Shown here piece by piece: positions 35,586 to 43,639 of a DNA stretch of 64,000 bases; the stretch's first letter is position 1, and each line of letters starts with the position of its first letter. The notes below the pieces were generated by a model. The model made no database searches. It had not been told where the DNA came from and saw nothing but the letters and a program-made list of their open reading frames with translations. The DNA is taken from the NCBI RefSeq assembly GCF_028867935.1, contig NZ_JAPQNS010000006.1, positions 1 to 64,000 on the forward strand, written 5' to 3'. This DNA comes from Flavobacterium sp. SUN052 (GTDB taxonomy: Bacteria > Bacteroidota > Bacteroidia > Flavobacteriales > Flavobacteriaceae). The translations under genes were made by a program, and so were the position numbers.

Positions 35586-37687
35586 AGCAACAACGCACCA
35601 TTAACTCATTTGTCCGGCGATGTTTGCTCGTCATGGGGTTGAGTGGTCTGGTATGCACTACCCTTTTTGCCCAGCAGCCAATTACCGTTTCTTCGCCCAA
35701 TCGATCCATTGTCGTAACCATTCGCCAAACGGCAACGGGGAACTTAGCGTATCAGGTTTCATTCAAAGGTCAATCGGTTATTGTGCCTTCTACGCTTGGT
35801 TTTTCCCTGAGCAAGCCAAAGGTGCTGCTAACTCGGTTTACCGTTGTTGGCTCGGATTCATCGACCACCAACGACACCTGGCAGCCTGTCTGGGGTGAGT
35901 CGAGTTTGATCCGCAGCCACTACAACGAACGCACGGTTACACTAAAGGATAAATCGGGCAGTGGTATTCAAGTACGAATGCGGTTCCGGGTGTTCGACGA
36001 TGGGGTGGGTTTTCGGTATGAGTTCCCTCAGCAGCCCGCCCTTACCCATTTCGTGGTGGCTGATGAGTTAACGCAGTTTAAGCTGTCAGCGGATCACAAA
36101 CTATTCTGGATGCCAGGTGATTACGACACAAATGAGTACTTGTATAACTTTACCAAACTAAGTGAAATTGATGCGTTAAAGGCGGCAGGGCGCGAGAAAG
36201 ATATCGCCTTGCAGTCGCTGATTGGAGCGGATGCCGTACAGGTTCCGCTTCTTTTTAAGACCAATACCGGTCTGTATGTCAGCTTATACGAAGCCGCTTT
36301 GATTAACTATCCGGTGATGCATCTGCGGCTCAATAAGGCTACCCGAACGCTCACGTCGCAGTTGACGCCCGATGCCGTGGGTAACAAAGCCTATATGCAA
36401 ACCCCCGCGACAACGCCCTGGCGCACGCTCATCATTAGCGACAAAGCAACAGATATTGTGGCGTCAAAGCTGATTCTGAACCTCAACGAGCCATCAAAAA
36501 TTACCGACGTCTCATGGATTAAGCCGCAGAAGTTTGTTGGTATGTGGTGGGAAATGCACGTTGGGAAAGCCAACTGGCCACTGGCGGGTGGTAAGCATGG
36601 TGCCAATACGCAGAACGTAAAAAAATACATCGACTTTGCCGCTAAATATGGTTTCGATGGGGTGCTGGTTGAGGGTTGGAACGTGGGTTGGGAAGACTGG
36701 TTTGGCAACTGGAAAGAAGAGGTCTTTGATTTCGTGACGCCCTATCCCGACTACAATATCGACTCACTCACCAGGTATGCCCAGCAGAAAGGAGTTCGCC
36801 TGATTATGCACCACGAAACGTCTGGCTCGGTTACCAATTACGAACGGCGCATGGATGCTGCGTTCCAGTTTATGAACAAAGAAGGCATCAATACGGTCAA
36901 GACGGGCTACGTTGGGCGCATTATCCCCCGCGGAGAACACCACGACAGTCAATGGATGAACAACCATTACCAACGTGTGGCCGAGAAAGCAGCCAGCTAC
37001 AAAATCATGGTCGATTCGCACGAATCGGCGCACCCAACTGGCCTGCACCGAACGTATCCAAACTGGATGGCGAGTGAGGCAGCCCGTGGCAGCGAATTCA
37101 ACAACGCCCCGACGCTGGGAATCACTCCCGAACACACAACGATTTTACCCTTTACCCGTTTGTTGGGTGGGCCCATGGATTTTACCCCCGGCTTTTTCCG
37201 GTTCCGGCTCAATCAGTTCGACAGCACCCGGAAGCAGCAGGTTCGCACGACGCTGGCCAAACAGTTGGCCTTGTATGTGACCATGTATAGCCCCTTACAA
37301 ATGGTTTCTGACCTGCCCGAAAACTACGAGCGTCATCTGGATGCGTTTCAGTTTATTCGGGATGTGCCGGTAGATTGGGATGAAACGAAAGTTATTGCCG
37401 CCGAGCCGGGTGACTATGTGCTGATTGCCCGAAAAGCTAAAAAGCAGGATAGTTGGTTTGTGGGAGCCATTACCGACGAGAACAGTCGCGATTTGCCCCT
37501 TAGCCTGGACTTTTTGGAGGCCGGTAAAAACTATGAAGCAGTTATCTACCGCGATGGTCCCAACGCTGACTGGAACACAAATCCGGAAGCTTATGTAATT
37601 GAGAAGCAAACAGTCAATGCCAGTACAAAACTGACGTTGCATTTAGCCAAAGCTGGCGGTTGTGCTATTCAGTTTGTCCGGCGGTAA
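35582..37687 (+). CDS. Glycoside hydrolase family 97, inverting alpha-glucosidase type
   Basis: 701 residues, starting at GTG coupled to the upstream stop. A signal peptide ends near TTLFAQ. The domains are an N-terminal beta-super-sandwich (about 35-300), a TIM barrel (about 310-590) and a C-terminal beta domain. Glu412 (MHHETSGS), Glu481 (DSHESAHPTG), Glu499 and Glu505 (EAARGSE) keep the same spacing (69, 18 and 24) as Glu439, Glu508, Glu526 and Glu532 of the Bacteroides SusB enzyme as I recall them. This points to the inverting, calcium-dependent type rather than the retaining galactosidase type. It should release sugar from alpha-linked oligosaccharides in the periplasm. No SusC/D pair is next to it. 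Confidence 0.93.
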   Translation: MKQQRTINSFVRRCLLVMGLSGLVCTTLFAQQPITVSSPNRSIVVTIRQTATGNLAYQVSFKGQSVIVPSTLGFSLSKPKVLLTRFTVVGSDSSTTNDTWQPVWGESSLIRSHYNERTVTLKDKSGSGIQVRMRFRVFDDGVGFRYEFPQQPALTHFVVADELTQFKLSADHKLFWMPGDYDTNEYLYNFTKLSEIDALKAAGREKDIALQSLIGADAVQVPLLFKTNTGLYVSLYEAALINYPVMHLRLNKATRTLTSQLTPDAVGNKAYMQTPATTPWRTLIISDKATDIVASKLILNLNEPSKITDVSWIKPQKFVGMWWEMHVGKANWPLAGGKHGANTQNVKKYIDFAAKYGFDGVLVEGWNVGWEDWFGNWKEEVFDFVTPYPDYNIDSLTRYAQQKGVRLIMHHETSGSVTNYERRMDAAFQFMNKEGINTVKTGYVGRIIPRGEHHDSQWMNNHYQRVAEKAASYKIMVDSHESAHPTGLHRTYPNWMASEAARGSEFNNAPTLGITPEHTTILPFTRLLGGPMDFTPGFFRFRLNQFDSTRKQQVRTTLAKQLALYVTMYSPLQMVSDLPENYERHLDAFQFIRDVPVDWDETKVIAAEPGDYVLIARKAKKQDSWFVGAITDENSRDLPLSLDFLEAGKNYEAVIYRDGPNADWNTNPEAYVIEKQTVNASTKLTLHLAKAGGCAIQFVRR

Positions 37688-37732
37688 TAGGCCTATCGAG
37701 TCACTAAACTCATTTTGATAAAACGATTATTT

Positions 37733-38434
37733 ATGAAGACGGTCATTTATTGTTTGTTGTTTTTGGGAGCCTTTGCCGCCCAGGCACAGGTGTTGAATTC
37801 TGATGCTTTTGAGCAGCGATTGAAACAGACTCCAAACGGGCAACTTGTTGATGTCAGAACACCCGGCGAATTCGGTGGAGGGCATCTGGTGGGAGCCAAT
37901 AACCTCGATTATCGCAACCCAGCGTTCCTGCAAACACTGGCCACCCTGGACAAAGCGAAGCCAGTATTCGTGTATTGTCTGTCGGGTGGTCGGTCTTCTG
38001 AAGCGGCCAAACTAATGCGCGAACAGGGTTTCTCTTCGGTGTATGAACTGGAAGGTGGCTATCTCAAGTGGACCACAAAGCTCAAGCCTGTTGAAGGCGT
38101 GGCCACCGATCAATCTGCCAGCGGCATCAGCCAGGAGCAATTAAATACTATTCTGAAAAACAATGATTTAGTATTGCTCGACTTCTATGCACCCTGGTGT
38201 GCACCCTGCGTCAAGATGATGCCTACCATCGATCAGCTGGAGAAGACCTACGGAGCCAAGTTACAGGTAGTGAAAGTAAATGCAGACGCCAACAAAGCGT
38301 TGCTACAGGCATACCAGGTTGATGAGATTCCGACATTGTTGCTCTTGAAAAAAAACCAGACTAAGCAGCGGCTCATTGGGCTGCAAACAGCCGCGTACTT
38401 GACGGAACTGATCGATCAAAATATTGCCAAATAA
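37733..38434 (+). CDS. Periplasmic rhodanese-thioredoxin fusion protein
   Basis: 233 residues from the ATG at 37733 (an upstream TTG adds six residues). A signal peptide (MKTVIYCLLFLGAFAAQAQ) leads to a rhodanese domain (about 25-115) with the catalytic loop VYCLSGGRS, then a thioredoxin domain (about 130-233) with FYAPWCAPCVKMM (WCAPC) and the cis-Pro region EIPTLLLL. The combination suggests sulfur transfer or reduction of persulfides outside the cytoplasm. It lies 13 bp before the epimerase-like gene. Confidence 0.9.
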   Translation: MKTVIYCLLFLGAFAAQAQVLNSDAFEQRLKQTPNGQLVDVRTPGEFGGGHLVGANNLDYRNPAFLQTLATLDKAKPVFVYCLSGGRSSEAAKLMREQGFSSVYELEGGYLKWTTKLKPVEGVATDQSASGISQEQLNTILKNNDLVLLDFYAPWCAPCVKMMPTIDQLEKTYGAKLQVVKVNADANKALLQAYQVDEIPTLLLLKKNQTKQRLIGLQTAAYLTELIDQNIAK

Positions 38435-38447
38435 GTACCTCATACCA

Positions 38448-39554
38448 ATGCCTTTTATTTCCCGTATTACCCTGTACCGCTACGATATTCCGCTCAAAGC
38501 ACCCGTTACTATTTCGCTTGGCACTATTGAACATGCCCGCAATATGCTGGTGCAAATCGAGACTGACAGAGGTATAGAAGGCTGGGGCGAAGGCTCTCCA
38601 TTTTGGATGATTGCGGGCGAAACGCAGGCGTCGGGATTGGCTGCGGCTCAGGATATGGCCCGGCTTCTTCTGGGTCGATATCCGACTGATATTGGTGGCT
38701 GTGTCGATGCGCTGGTGCGATATTTGCCCGCTCACCCCACCACTCGCTCGGCTTTCGATATGGCCTTGCATGATCTGGCGGCTAAAATCGCAAATCTCCC
38801 TTTATACGCGTATCTGGGCGGGAGCAATCGGCAACTCATTACCGACGAAACAATTTATCTGGATACGCCAACGCGCATGGCTGAGGTTGCGCTGACTGTT
38901 AAAGCCAAGGGCCCAGACGCAATTAAGCTCAAATTGGGCACTGATAGTAAAACAGACATTGCCCGCGTTCGCGCTGTTCGGCAAGCAATTGGTGATCAGA
39001 TTCCAATTCGTACCGATGCCAATCAGGGGTGGGATGTGCCTACGGCAACGGCCGTGTTGCGGGCTATTGGAGACTGGAATGTACAGTATTGTGAGCAGCC
39101 CCTTCGCCGAACCGACATCGCTGGTCTACGACAACTTCGCCAACTATCGCCCGTGCCGATTATGGCCGATGAAAGTTTGTTCGATGCCGCCGATGCCATC
39201 AGGTTGGTGCGTGAAGATGCCGTTGATTATTTCAACATCAAACTCTCGAAAAGTGGGGGAATTTGGGAAGCGCTCAAGATCAATGCGATTGCCGAAGCCG
39301 CTCATATTCGGTGCATGATTGGCTGCATGTCGGAGTCGCGCTTAGGGCTGACGGCCAACGCTCATTTTGCGGCTGCCCGCCCAAATGTAGCATTCTGCGA
39401 TCTGGATGGGTGTTTTGAACATGCGCTCGACCCGGTAATTGGCGGGCTGACGTATCATCCGTACCGAATCGAACTTCCCGACGTTCCGGGTATTGGGGCT
39501 GCCGTAGATCCAGCGTTTTTAGCACGCTGCGAGCGGATTGTTATTCAGGAATAG
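38448..39554 (+). CDS. Enolase-superfamily dipeptide epimerase-like enzyme
   Basis: 368 residues from the ATG at 38448. It belongs to the muconate lactonizing/dipeptide epimerase group. Motifs are the Lys-x-Lys pair in AIKLKLGTD, DANQGW, the metal ligands in YCEQPL and IMADESLF, and the opposing Lys in NIKLSKSGG. These allow 1,1-proton transfer such as L/D epimerisation of dipeptides. Specificity is not readable; cis,cis-muconate or N-acylamino acid chemistry is less likely without partner genes. A second member of the family lies 1.8 kb away on the other strand. A hairpin follows the stop. Confidence 0.85.
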   Translation: MPFISRITLYRYDIPLKAPVTISLGTIEHARNMLVQIETDRGIEGWGEGSPFWMIAGETQASGLAAAQDMARLLLGRYPTDIGGCVDALVRYLPAHPTTRSAFDMALHDLAAKIANLPLYAYLGGSNRQLITDETIYLDTPTRMAEVALTVKAKGPDAIKLKLGTDSKTDIARVRAVRQAIGDQIPIRTDANQGWDVPTATAVLRAIGDWNVQYCEQPLRRTDIAGLRQLRQLSPVPIMADESLFDAADAIRLVREDAVDYFNIKLSKSGGIWEALKINAIAEAAHIRCMIGCMSESRLGLTANAHFAAARPNVAFCDLDGCFEHALDPVIGGLTYHPYRIELPDVPGIGAAVDPAFLARCERIVIQE

Positions 39555-39571
39555 CAGTCTAGAAGTCAATA

Positions 39572-39610
39572 CCTGTGCCACCCCGTTGATAAGAGAAGAG
39601 GTGGCACAGG
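39572..39610. terminator. Hairpin between convergent genes
   Basis: CCTGTGCCACC (39572-39582) pairs exactly with GGTGGCACAGG (39600-39610) around a 17-base loop. It lies between the epimerase-like gene and the convergent membrane protein gene. There is no long T run, so termination may be modest. Confidence 0.6.
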
Positions 39611-39616
39611 AGAAAA

Positions 39617-40114
39617 CTACCGTAGAACCGAATCAATCGGAGCTGTTGTAGGGGCAGGTTGCTCCGTTTGTGGCTGCGGCAACTGCTGTTGCTGTGGTTG
39701 TCCCTGCTGCATACCCGGCATGGCTGATTGATCGCCATAAGGCCGAACCGCTGGACCAACAAACTCGACGCTAGTGATATAATATTTAGTGTCGCCATTC
39801 CAGGGAAGCCGAAGGATTTTCTCTTCGTAGTGTAGCGTTACCCGCTGACCAGTTTTTACGGCCTCCGTGATTTTAGCGCCCACCGCTTCGTCCTTCACCG
39901 AAAAATCGAAGTATTGAGGGGTCAGCGTCCCCGTTTCACCAGAGAAACCGCCTACGTTCAGAACGCCCTCATAGGTTTTGAAAACATAACCTCGGCGGCT
40001 GAATTTAGACACCGTTCCTGCTCGTTCGCCATCGCTATAACTCCAGCCCGTCAGTACATACAGAAACCCGAAAATGACCAGTAGAAAAACTAAAAAATAA
40101 AGAAGACCTCGCAT
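39617..40114 (-). CDS. Conserved single-pass membrane protein of unknown function
   Basis: 165 residues. A transmembrane segment (about 4-23, LLYFLVFLLVIFGFLYVL) is followed by a compact beta-rich domain with ERAGTVSKFSRRGYVFKTYE, a pattern seen in small conserved Bacteroidota membrane proteins. The tail (about 125-165) is rich in Gln and Pro (GQPQQQQLPQPQ). I cannot assign a function. It is transcribed away from the aminotransferase gene cluster's end, 134 bp from it. Confidence 0.75.
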   Translation of the reverse strand: MRGLLYFLVFLLVIFGFLYVLTGWSYSDGERAGTVSKFSRRGYVFKTYEGVLNVGGFSGETGTLTPQYFDFSVKDEAVGAKITEAVKTGQRVTLHYEEKILRLPWNGDTKYYITSVEFVGPAVRPYGDQSAMPGMQQGQPQQQQLPQPQTEQPAPTTAPIDSVLR

Positions 40115-40247
40115 GATGAATTGGTTTAAGCGTTAAGACGACGGATGTTGACTTTTAGACGCTTTCGACGTCCAGTTGTGTCACAAATGAACAAAAACCA
40201 AACGCATTTGTGCAATAATCGTTCGAAAAAAGCAGTCAGTGATTTTC

Positions 40248-41318
40248 TTACCGGGCGAAAGCCTCAAGTGCCAGCCCCAAGCGAACAAAATCATCTGGCT
40301 CGTGAAAAGCGCTCACCACCAGCCGGGTATTAGGTTTGTCCTGGGGAGTTGGGTACGCAAACGAATAAATAATAATATCGTGGCGAAGCAAATGGGCGTA
40401 TAGTTCATTGTGCTCAGTGTAGAAAACAGGGTAACCGGGTACCTGCCGAAACAAGCCCGTTGGCCCCAACACAGATTCAGCTAGTTGTATGTTGTGAGTC
40501 AGTCGTTGTTGGGCTTCTGTGTATAGCGATTTAGCTCCTCTGAAAGCAGCCAGTACCGACGGAGCCATTGGTGATGCACCCCCAAAAAATGACGTTTTCC
40601 TGATTGCTGCCAGTGTATCAACACCACTCAAAAGAACGCCCCCCGGCAACCCCATGGCTTTAGCCAAAGAAGCCGTCACAATCAGCCGAACGGAAGCAGG
40701 TAATCGCTCCGCAACTTCTGTCCAGATGCTTTTATTCCGAACGCCAATCCCGTGCGAATCATCAATGACAAGAGTAATGTCTCTATTTTCAGGGAGTTGA
40801 GTCACCCAATCAAAGGTGTAGGTTTCGGCTCTCCCGGCGTCGACAGCGTTTATCGCAATCACCACTGGCCCGTGTTGAGCCTGAGTTAGTTGTTGAGGCA
40901 ACTGAGCAACCCAATCGGCAAAAGAAATGGTCGGTACAGTTACAGCGGCATGGTGCCAGAGCGCTGGGTGCGCATGTGGCCCGAAAACAAACGTGGTGTT
41001 TGGATTGGTGCCGAGATAGTTCATAACGACCTGCCCAGCCATCATCCCCGACGACACCGTTAGCGCGGCTGGTGCCGCTGTCCAGTGGGCCAGTGCAGCC
41101 TCGGCATCGTCATAAACCTGGAGACGCAAATTTCCATTTCGCGAACTTCCAAAAGCAGTGCCATACCGAACCATCTCCCGGGCTACCAACGCCTGGAACG
41201 CTGGATTCTGGCTCATGCCGAGGTAGGATGTCCCCGAGAAAAACAGGTATTCCCGACCATCAAACGAGACAAACCGATTGGGTAGTTGGTCGATAGTTAG
41301 ATACGTTTCAGGGTTCAT
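40248..41318 (-). CDS. BioF/KBL-like PLP-dependent enzyme (alpha-oxoamine synthase group)
   Basis: 356 residues, fold type I PLP enzyme. FFSGTSYLGMSQNP, AFGSSRNGNLRL, VIDDSHGIGV (Asp and His that contact PLP) and TASLAKAMGLPGGVLLSG (Schiff-base Lys) resemble 8-amino-7-oxononanoate synthase and 2-amino-3-ketobutyrate CoA ligase. It is shorter than those enzymes (usually about 390), and no biotin genes are near. Its ATG overlaps the TGA of the upstream epimerase gene (ATGA), which suggests a joint role with the dipeptide epimerase. Substrate unknown. Confidence 0.85.
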   Translation of the reverse strand: MNPETYLTIDQLPNRFVSFDGREYLFFSGTSYLGMSQNPAFQALVAREMVRYGTAFGSSRNGNLRLQVYDDAEAALAHWTAAPAALTVSSGMMAGQVVMNYLGTNPNTTFVFGPHAHPALWHHAAVTVPTISFADWVAQLPQQLTQAQHGPVVIAINAVDAGRAETYTFDWVTQLPENRDITLVIDDSHGIGVRNKSIWTEVAERLPASVRLIVTASLAKAMGLPGGVLLSGVDTLAAIRKTSFFGGASPMAPSVLAAFRGAKSLYTEAQQRLTHNIQLAESVLGPTGLFRQVPGYPVFYTEHNELYAHLLRHDIIIYSFAYPTPQDKPNTRLVVSAFHEPDDFVRLGLALEAFAR

Positions 41319-42328
41319 TTCAGCCTTGCTCCGGTTCCGTTCTCATCTGCATACTGCACCTTCCCATAATCAAGGGTGATACCGGTAGCAGGATCGTTAG
41401 TGATTAATAGTGTGCCGTCCATGTCCACGTAGTCGAGAAGGGGCAGGAGCTGGGCAATGGCTGAAATCCCGACGCTGCTTTCGGTCATGCACCCCACCAT
41501 CACCGACATACCTGCCTGTTTGGCTCGCTCAATCATGCGTCGGGCGGGGGTCAAGCCACCGCATTTTGTCAGCTTGATATTGACTCCGTGAAAATGGTTG
41601 ATACACCGCTCTACATCACGTTCTATGATGCAGCTTTCGTCAGCGATAACGGGCAAGGCACTTTCGGCAAATACTCTTTTTTGTCCTGTAAGGTCGTCGG
41701 CAGAAAGGGGTTGTTCAATAAATTCAACGCCCAGCGTTTTCAATTCGGGAGAAAAACGGATGGTTTCATCAGCGGTCCAGGCGCAGTTGGCATCGACTCG
41801 GAAGAGCGCGTCGGTGTGTTGTCGTAGCTCGCGGACAATAGCCAGATCGTCTTTAGTGCCTAGCTTAATTTTATACAGAGGCCAGGGTAATTCCTGCATT
41901 TTTGCCACCATTTTTTCAATCGTATCAATGCCAATTGTATAATCCGTAATCGGATTATTGGCTGTGTCCAGCTGCCAATATTGATACAGGGGCATTCCAG
42001 CACGTTTGGCAATCAAATCGTGCATCGCTTCGTCTAAAGCGCATTGAGCAAACGGATTTTGAGCCAAGTGCGAGTGAACGAGCGTCCACAATTCTTCGGC
42101 AGATAAGTGGTCGCTAGCTTCGATTGATTGGCGAATAGATTCAAGATCGGCTATCATTCGGTCAATAGTGATGCCGTAGTATTTATTGGCTGTGGCCTCG
42201 CCAAAGCCCTGGTAACCGGTCTCATCGCGAAGTTCAACAATCAACGTTTTCTGCACATCGCGCGAGTCGTGGGCAATAGTAAACGTGTGTTTCAGACGAA
42301 GGTCAAACTGATGGAAAAATAGTTTCAT
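41315..42328 (-). CDS. Dipeptide epimerase (L-Ala-D/L-Glu epimerase type)
   Basis: 337 residues from the ATG at 42328; the frame continues upstream to 42430 but that part lacks family features. Enolase-superfamily motifs are YKIKLGTKDD (Lys-x-Lys), RVDANCAW, EFIEQPL, VIADESC and NIKLTKCGG with the second catalytic Lys. The N-terminal capping part starts FFHQFDLRLKHTFTIAH, typical of L-Ala-D/L-Glu epimerases used to recycle murein peptides. It is coupled to the PLP enzyme downstream. No signal peptide, so it works in the cytoplasm. Confidence 0.9.
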   Translation of the reverse strand: MKLFFHQFDLRLKHTFTIAHDSRDVQKTLIVELRDETGYQGFGEATANKYYGITIDRMIADLESIRQSIEASDHLSAEELWTLVHSHLAQNPFAQCALDEAMHDLIAKRAGMPLYQYWQLDTANNPITDYTIGIDTIEKMVAKMQELPWPLYKIKLGTKDDLAIVRELRQHTDALFRVDANCAWTADETIRFSPELKTLGVEFIEQPLSADDLTGQKRVFAESALPVIADESCIIERDVERCINHFHGVNIKLTKCGGLTPARRMIERAKQAGMSVMVGCMTESSVGISAIAQLLPLLDYVDMDGTLLITNDPATGITLDYGKVQYADENGTGARLK

Positions 42329-42365
42329 AGCTCGTAAAACTACACAACGAGCGAACATATTGTAC

Positions 42366-42430
42366 GGTAAGATGGTATCTCTTACCTGACCGAATACGTA
42401 GACGTGGCATCTTTCTAACCAAGATGTCAC
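42366..42430. promoter_or_regulatory. Two inverted repeats in a divergent promoter region
   Basis: GGTAAGA and TCTTACC (42366-42386, loop of 7) are followed by GTGGCATCTT and AAGATGTCAC (42404-42430, loop of 7, one wobble-type mismatch). Both lie in the 137-bp gap between the divergent epimerase and GlmU-like genes, where operators would be expected. Their role is not known. Confidence 0.4.
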
Positions 42431-42465
42431 CGCGTTTGCTCTAGAAGCTGGATATTTGCAGTGCT

Positions 42466-43638
42466 ATGATGAATCTGATTTTGTTTGACGATCCGGCCAT
42501 CCGGGTGCACTTGTTGCCATTTACATTTACCAGGCCAGTTGCCAACATACGAGTAGGCATCCTGACCATCGCTGAAAAATGGGCCGTGAGGCTTCAAACC
42601 AAGCCATCGTTTCTGACAGAATCATATCTCCAGCCCAAATTTCCGCAACTCGTTGGCGACAATAATCTGTACATAAATGGGGCTGTTTGTCCTACTCGCG
42701 AATTAGTTGCAGCTGTTGAGGAATTGCCGATAGGTGCTTCACTAACCCGCGCCGACGGCCTGCTTATCGCTCACCGTACCGACAAAATGCTGACGCAAAT
42801 GCCGTTGGTTGACCCGGCAACGACGCAGGTTTTTGGTAAATCGTTCACGGCGATTGAGCGCATTTGGGAGATTATGCTGGCCAATAGCGCGCAAATCAAA
42901 ACCGACTTTGCGGTTATCACTAGTGGCCGTATGTCGCAACCCATCACCGACCCGTTCACGTACGCTTACGGCGCAGAGAACATATTCTTGGAAGAAGGTG
43001 CAACCATTCGGGCGTCGATACTCAACGCCGAAAGTGGCCCGATTTACATTGGCCGGAATGCCCAAATCAACGAAGGCTCCGTAATTATTGGCCCCTTTGC
43101 GCTGGGTACAGAATCGGTGGTCCAATGGGGGAGCCGGATGCGCCAGAATACCAGTATTGGCCCGTATTGTAAGATCGGCGGTGAAGTAGGCGGTTCTGTA
43201 TTGTTCGGGTACAGTGCCAAACAGCATGACGGTTACCTCGGTAACTCAGTAATTGGCGAATGGTGTAATCTGGGCGCAAACACCAATACCTCGAATCTCA
43301 AAAACGACTACACCAACGTCAAACTTCATAGCTATACCACGGGTCAGCTGGAGGACTCTGGTCAAATGTTTGCGGGGTTATTCATGGGTGATTTTACGCG
43401 GGCGGGCATCAGCACGATGTTCAACACCGGAACTGTGGTGGGTGTAAACGCCAACGTATTTGGCAGCGGTTTTCAGCCTAAACATATTCCCTCCTTTTCG
43501 TGGGGAGGGGTCGAAAATGGATTTACACCTTACCGAATCGATAAAGCCCTGCAAGTTGCCCGCGAAGCCTATGGTCGGCGAGGGCGCGCGTTTGACGAGG
43601 TAGAAGAGGCCATACTTACAGCGATCAGTCAACAGTAA
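42466..43638 (+). CDS. GlmU-like sugar nucleotidyltransferase with left-handed beta-helix
   Basis: 390 residues (a second ATG follows directly at 42469). The N-terminal part (LILFDDPAIRVHLLPFTFTRPVANIR) is a divergent nucleotidyltransferase domain. The C-terminal half has hexapeptide repeats (IYIGRNAQINEGSVIIG, GGEVGGSVLFGYS, NTGTVVGVNANVFG) of an acyltransferase beta-helix. The architecture matches the putative UDP-GlcNAc diphosphorylase/GlcN-1-P acetyltransferase group of Bacteroidota. The canonical nucleotide-binding GxGTRM signature is not visible, so activity is uncertain. holB starts 1 bp after its stop. Confidence 0.85.
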   Translation: MMNLILFDDPAIRVHLLPFTFTRPVANIRVGILTIAEKWAVRLQTKPSFLTESYLQPKFPQLVGDNNLYINGAVCPTRELVAAVEELPIGASLTRADGLLIAHRTDKMLTQMPLVDPATTQVFGKSFTAIERIWEIMLANSAQIKTDFAVITSGRMSQPITDPFTYAYGAENIFLEEGATIRASILNAESGPIYIGRNAQINEGSVIIGPFALGTESVVQWGSRMRQNTSIGPYCKIGGEVGGSVLFGYSAKQHDGYLGNSVIGEWCNLGANTNTSNLKNDYTNVKLHSYTTGQLEDSGQMFAGLFMGDFTRAGISTMFNTGTVVGVNANVFGSGFQPKHIPSFSWGGVENGFTPYRIDKALQVAREAYGRRGRAFDEVEEAILTAISQQ

Positions 43639-43639
43639 A

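Noticed and set aside
36764..37135. Minus-strand frame of 123 codons opposite the GH97 gene
   Set aside because: It is a shadow of the well-supported GH97 coding sequence and has no recognisable features.
42329..42430. Longer start for the dipeptide epimerase at 42430
   Set aside because: The extra 34 residues cover the inverted repeats of the divergent promoter and have no family match.
42466..43638. Firm glmU symbol for the GlmU-like gene
   Set aside because: The nucleotidyltransferase signature is degenerate and the protein is shorter than true GlmU, so no symbol was given.
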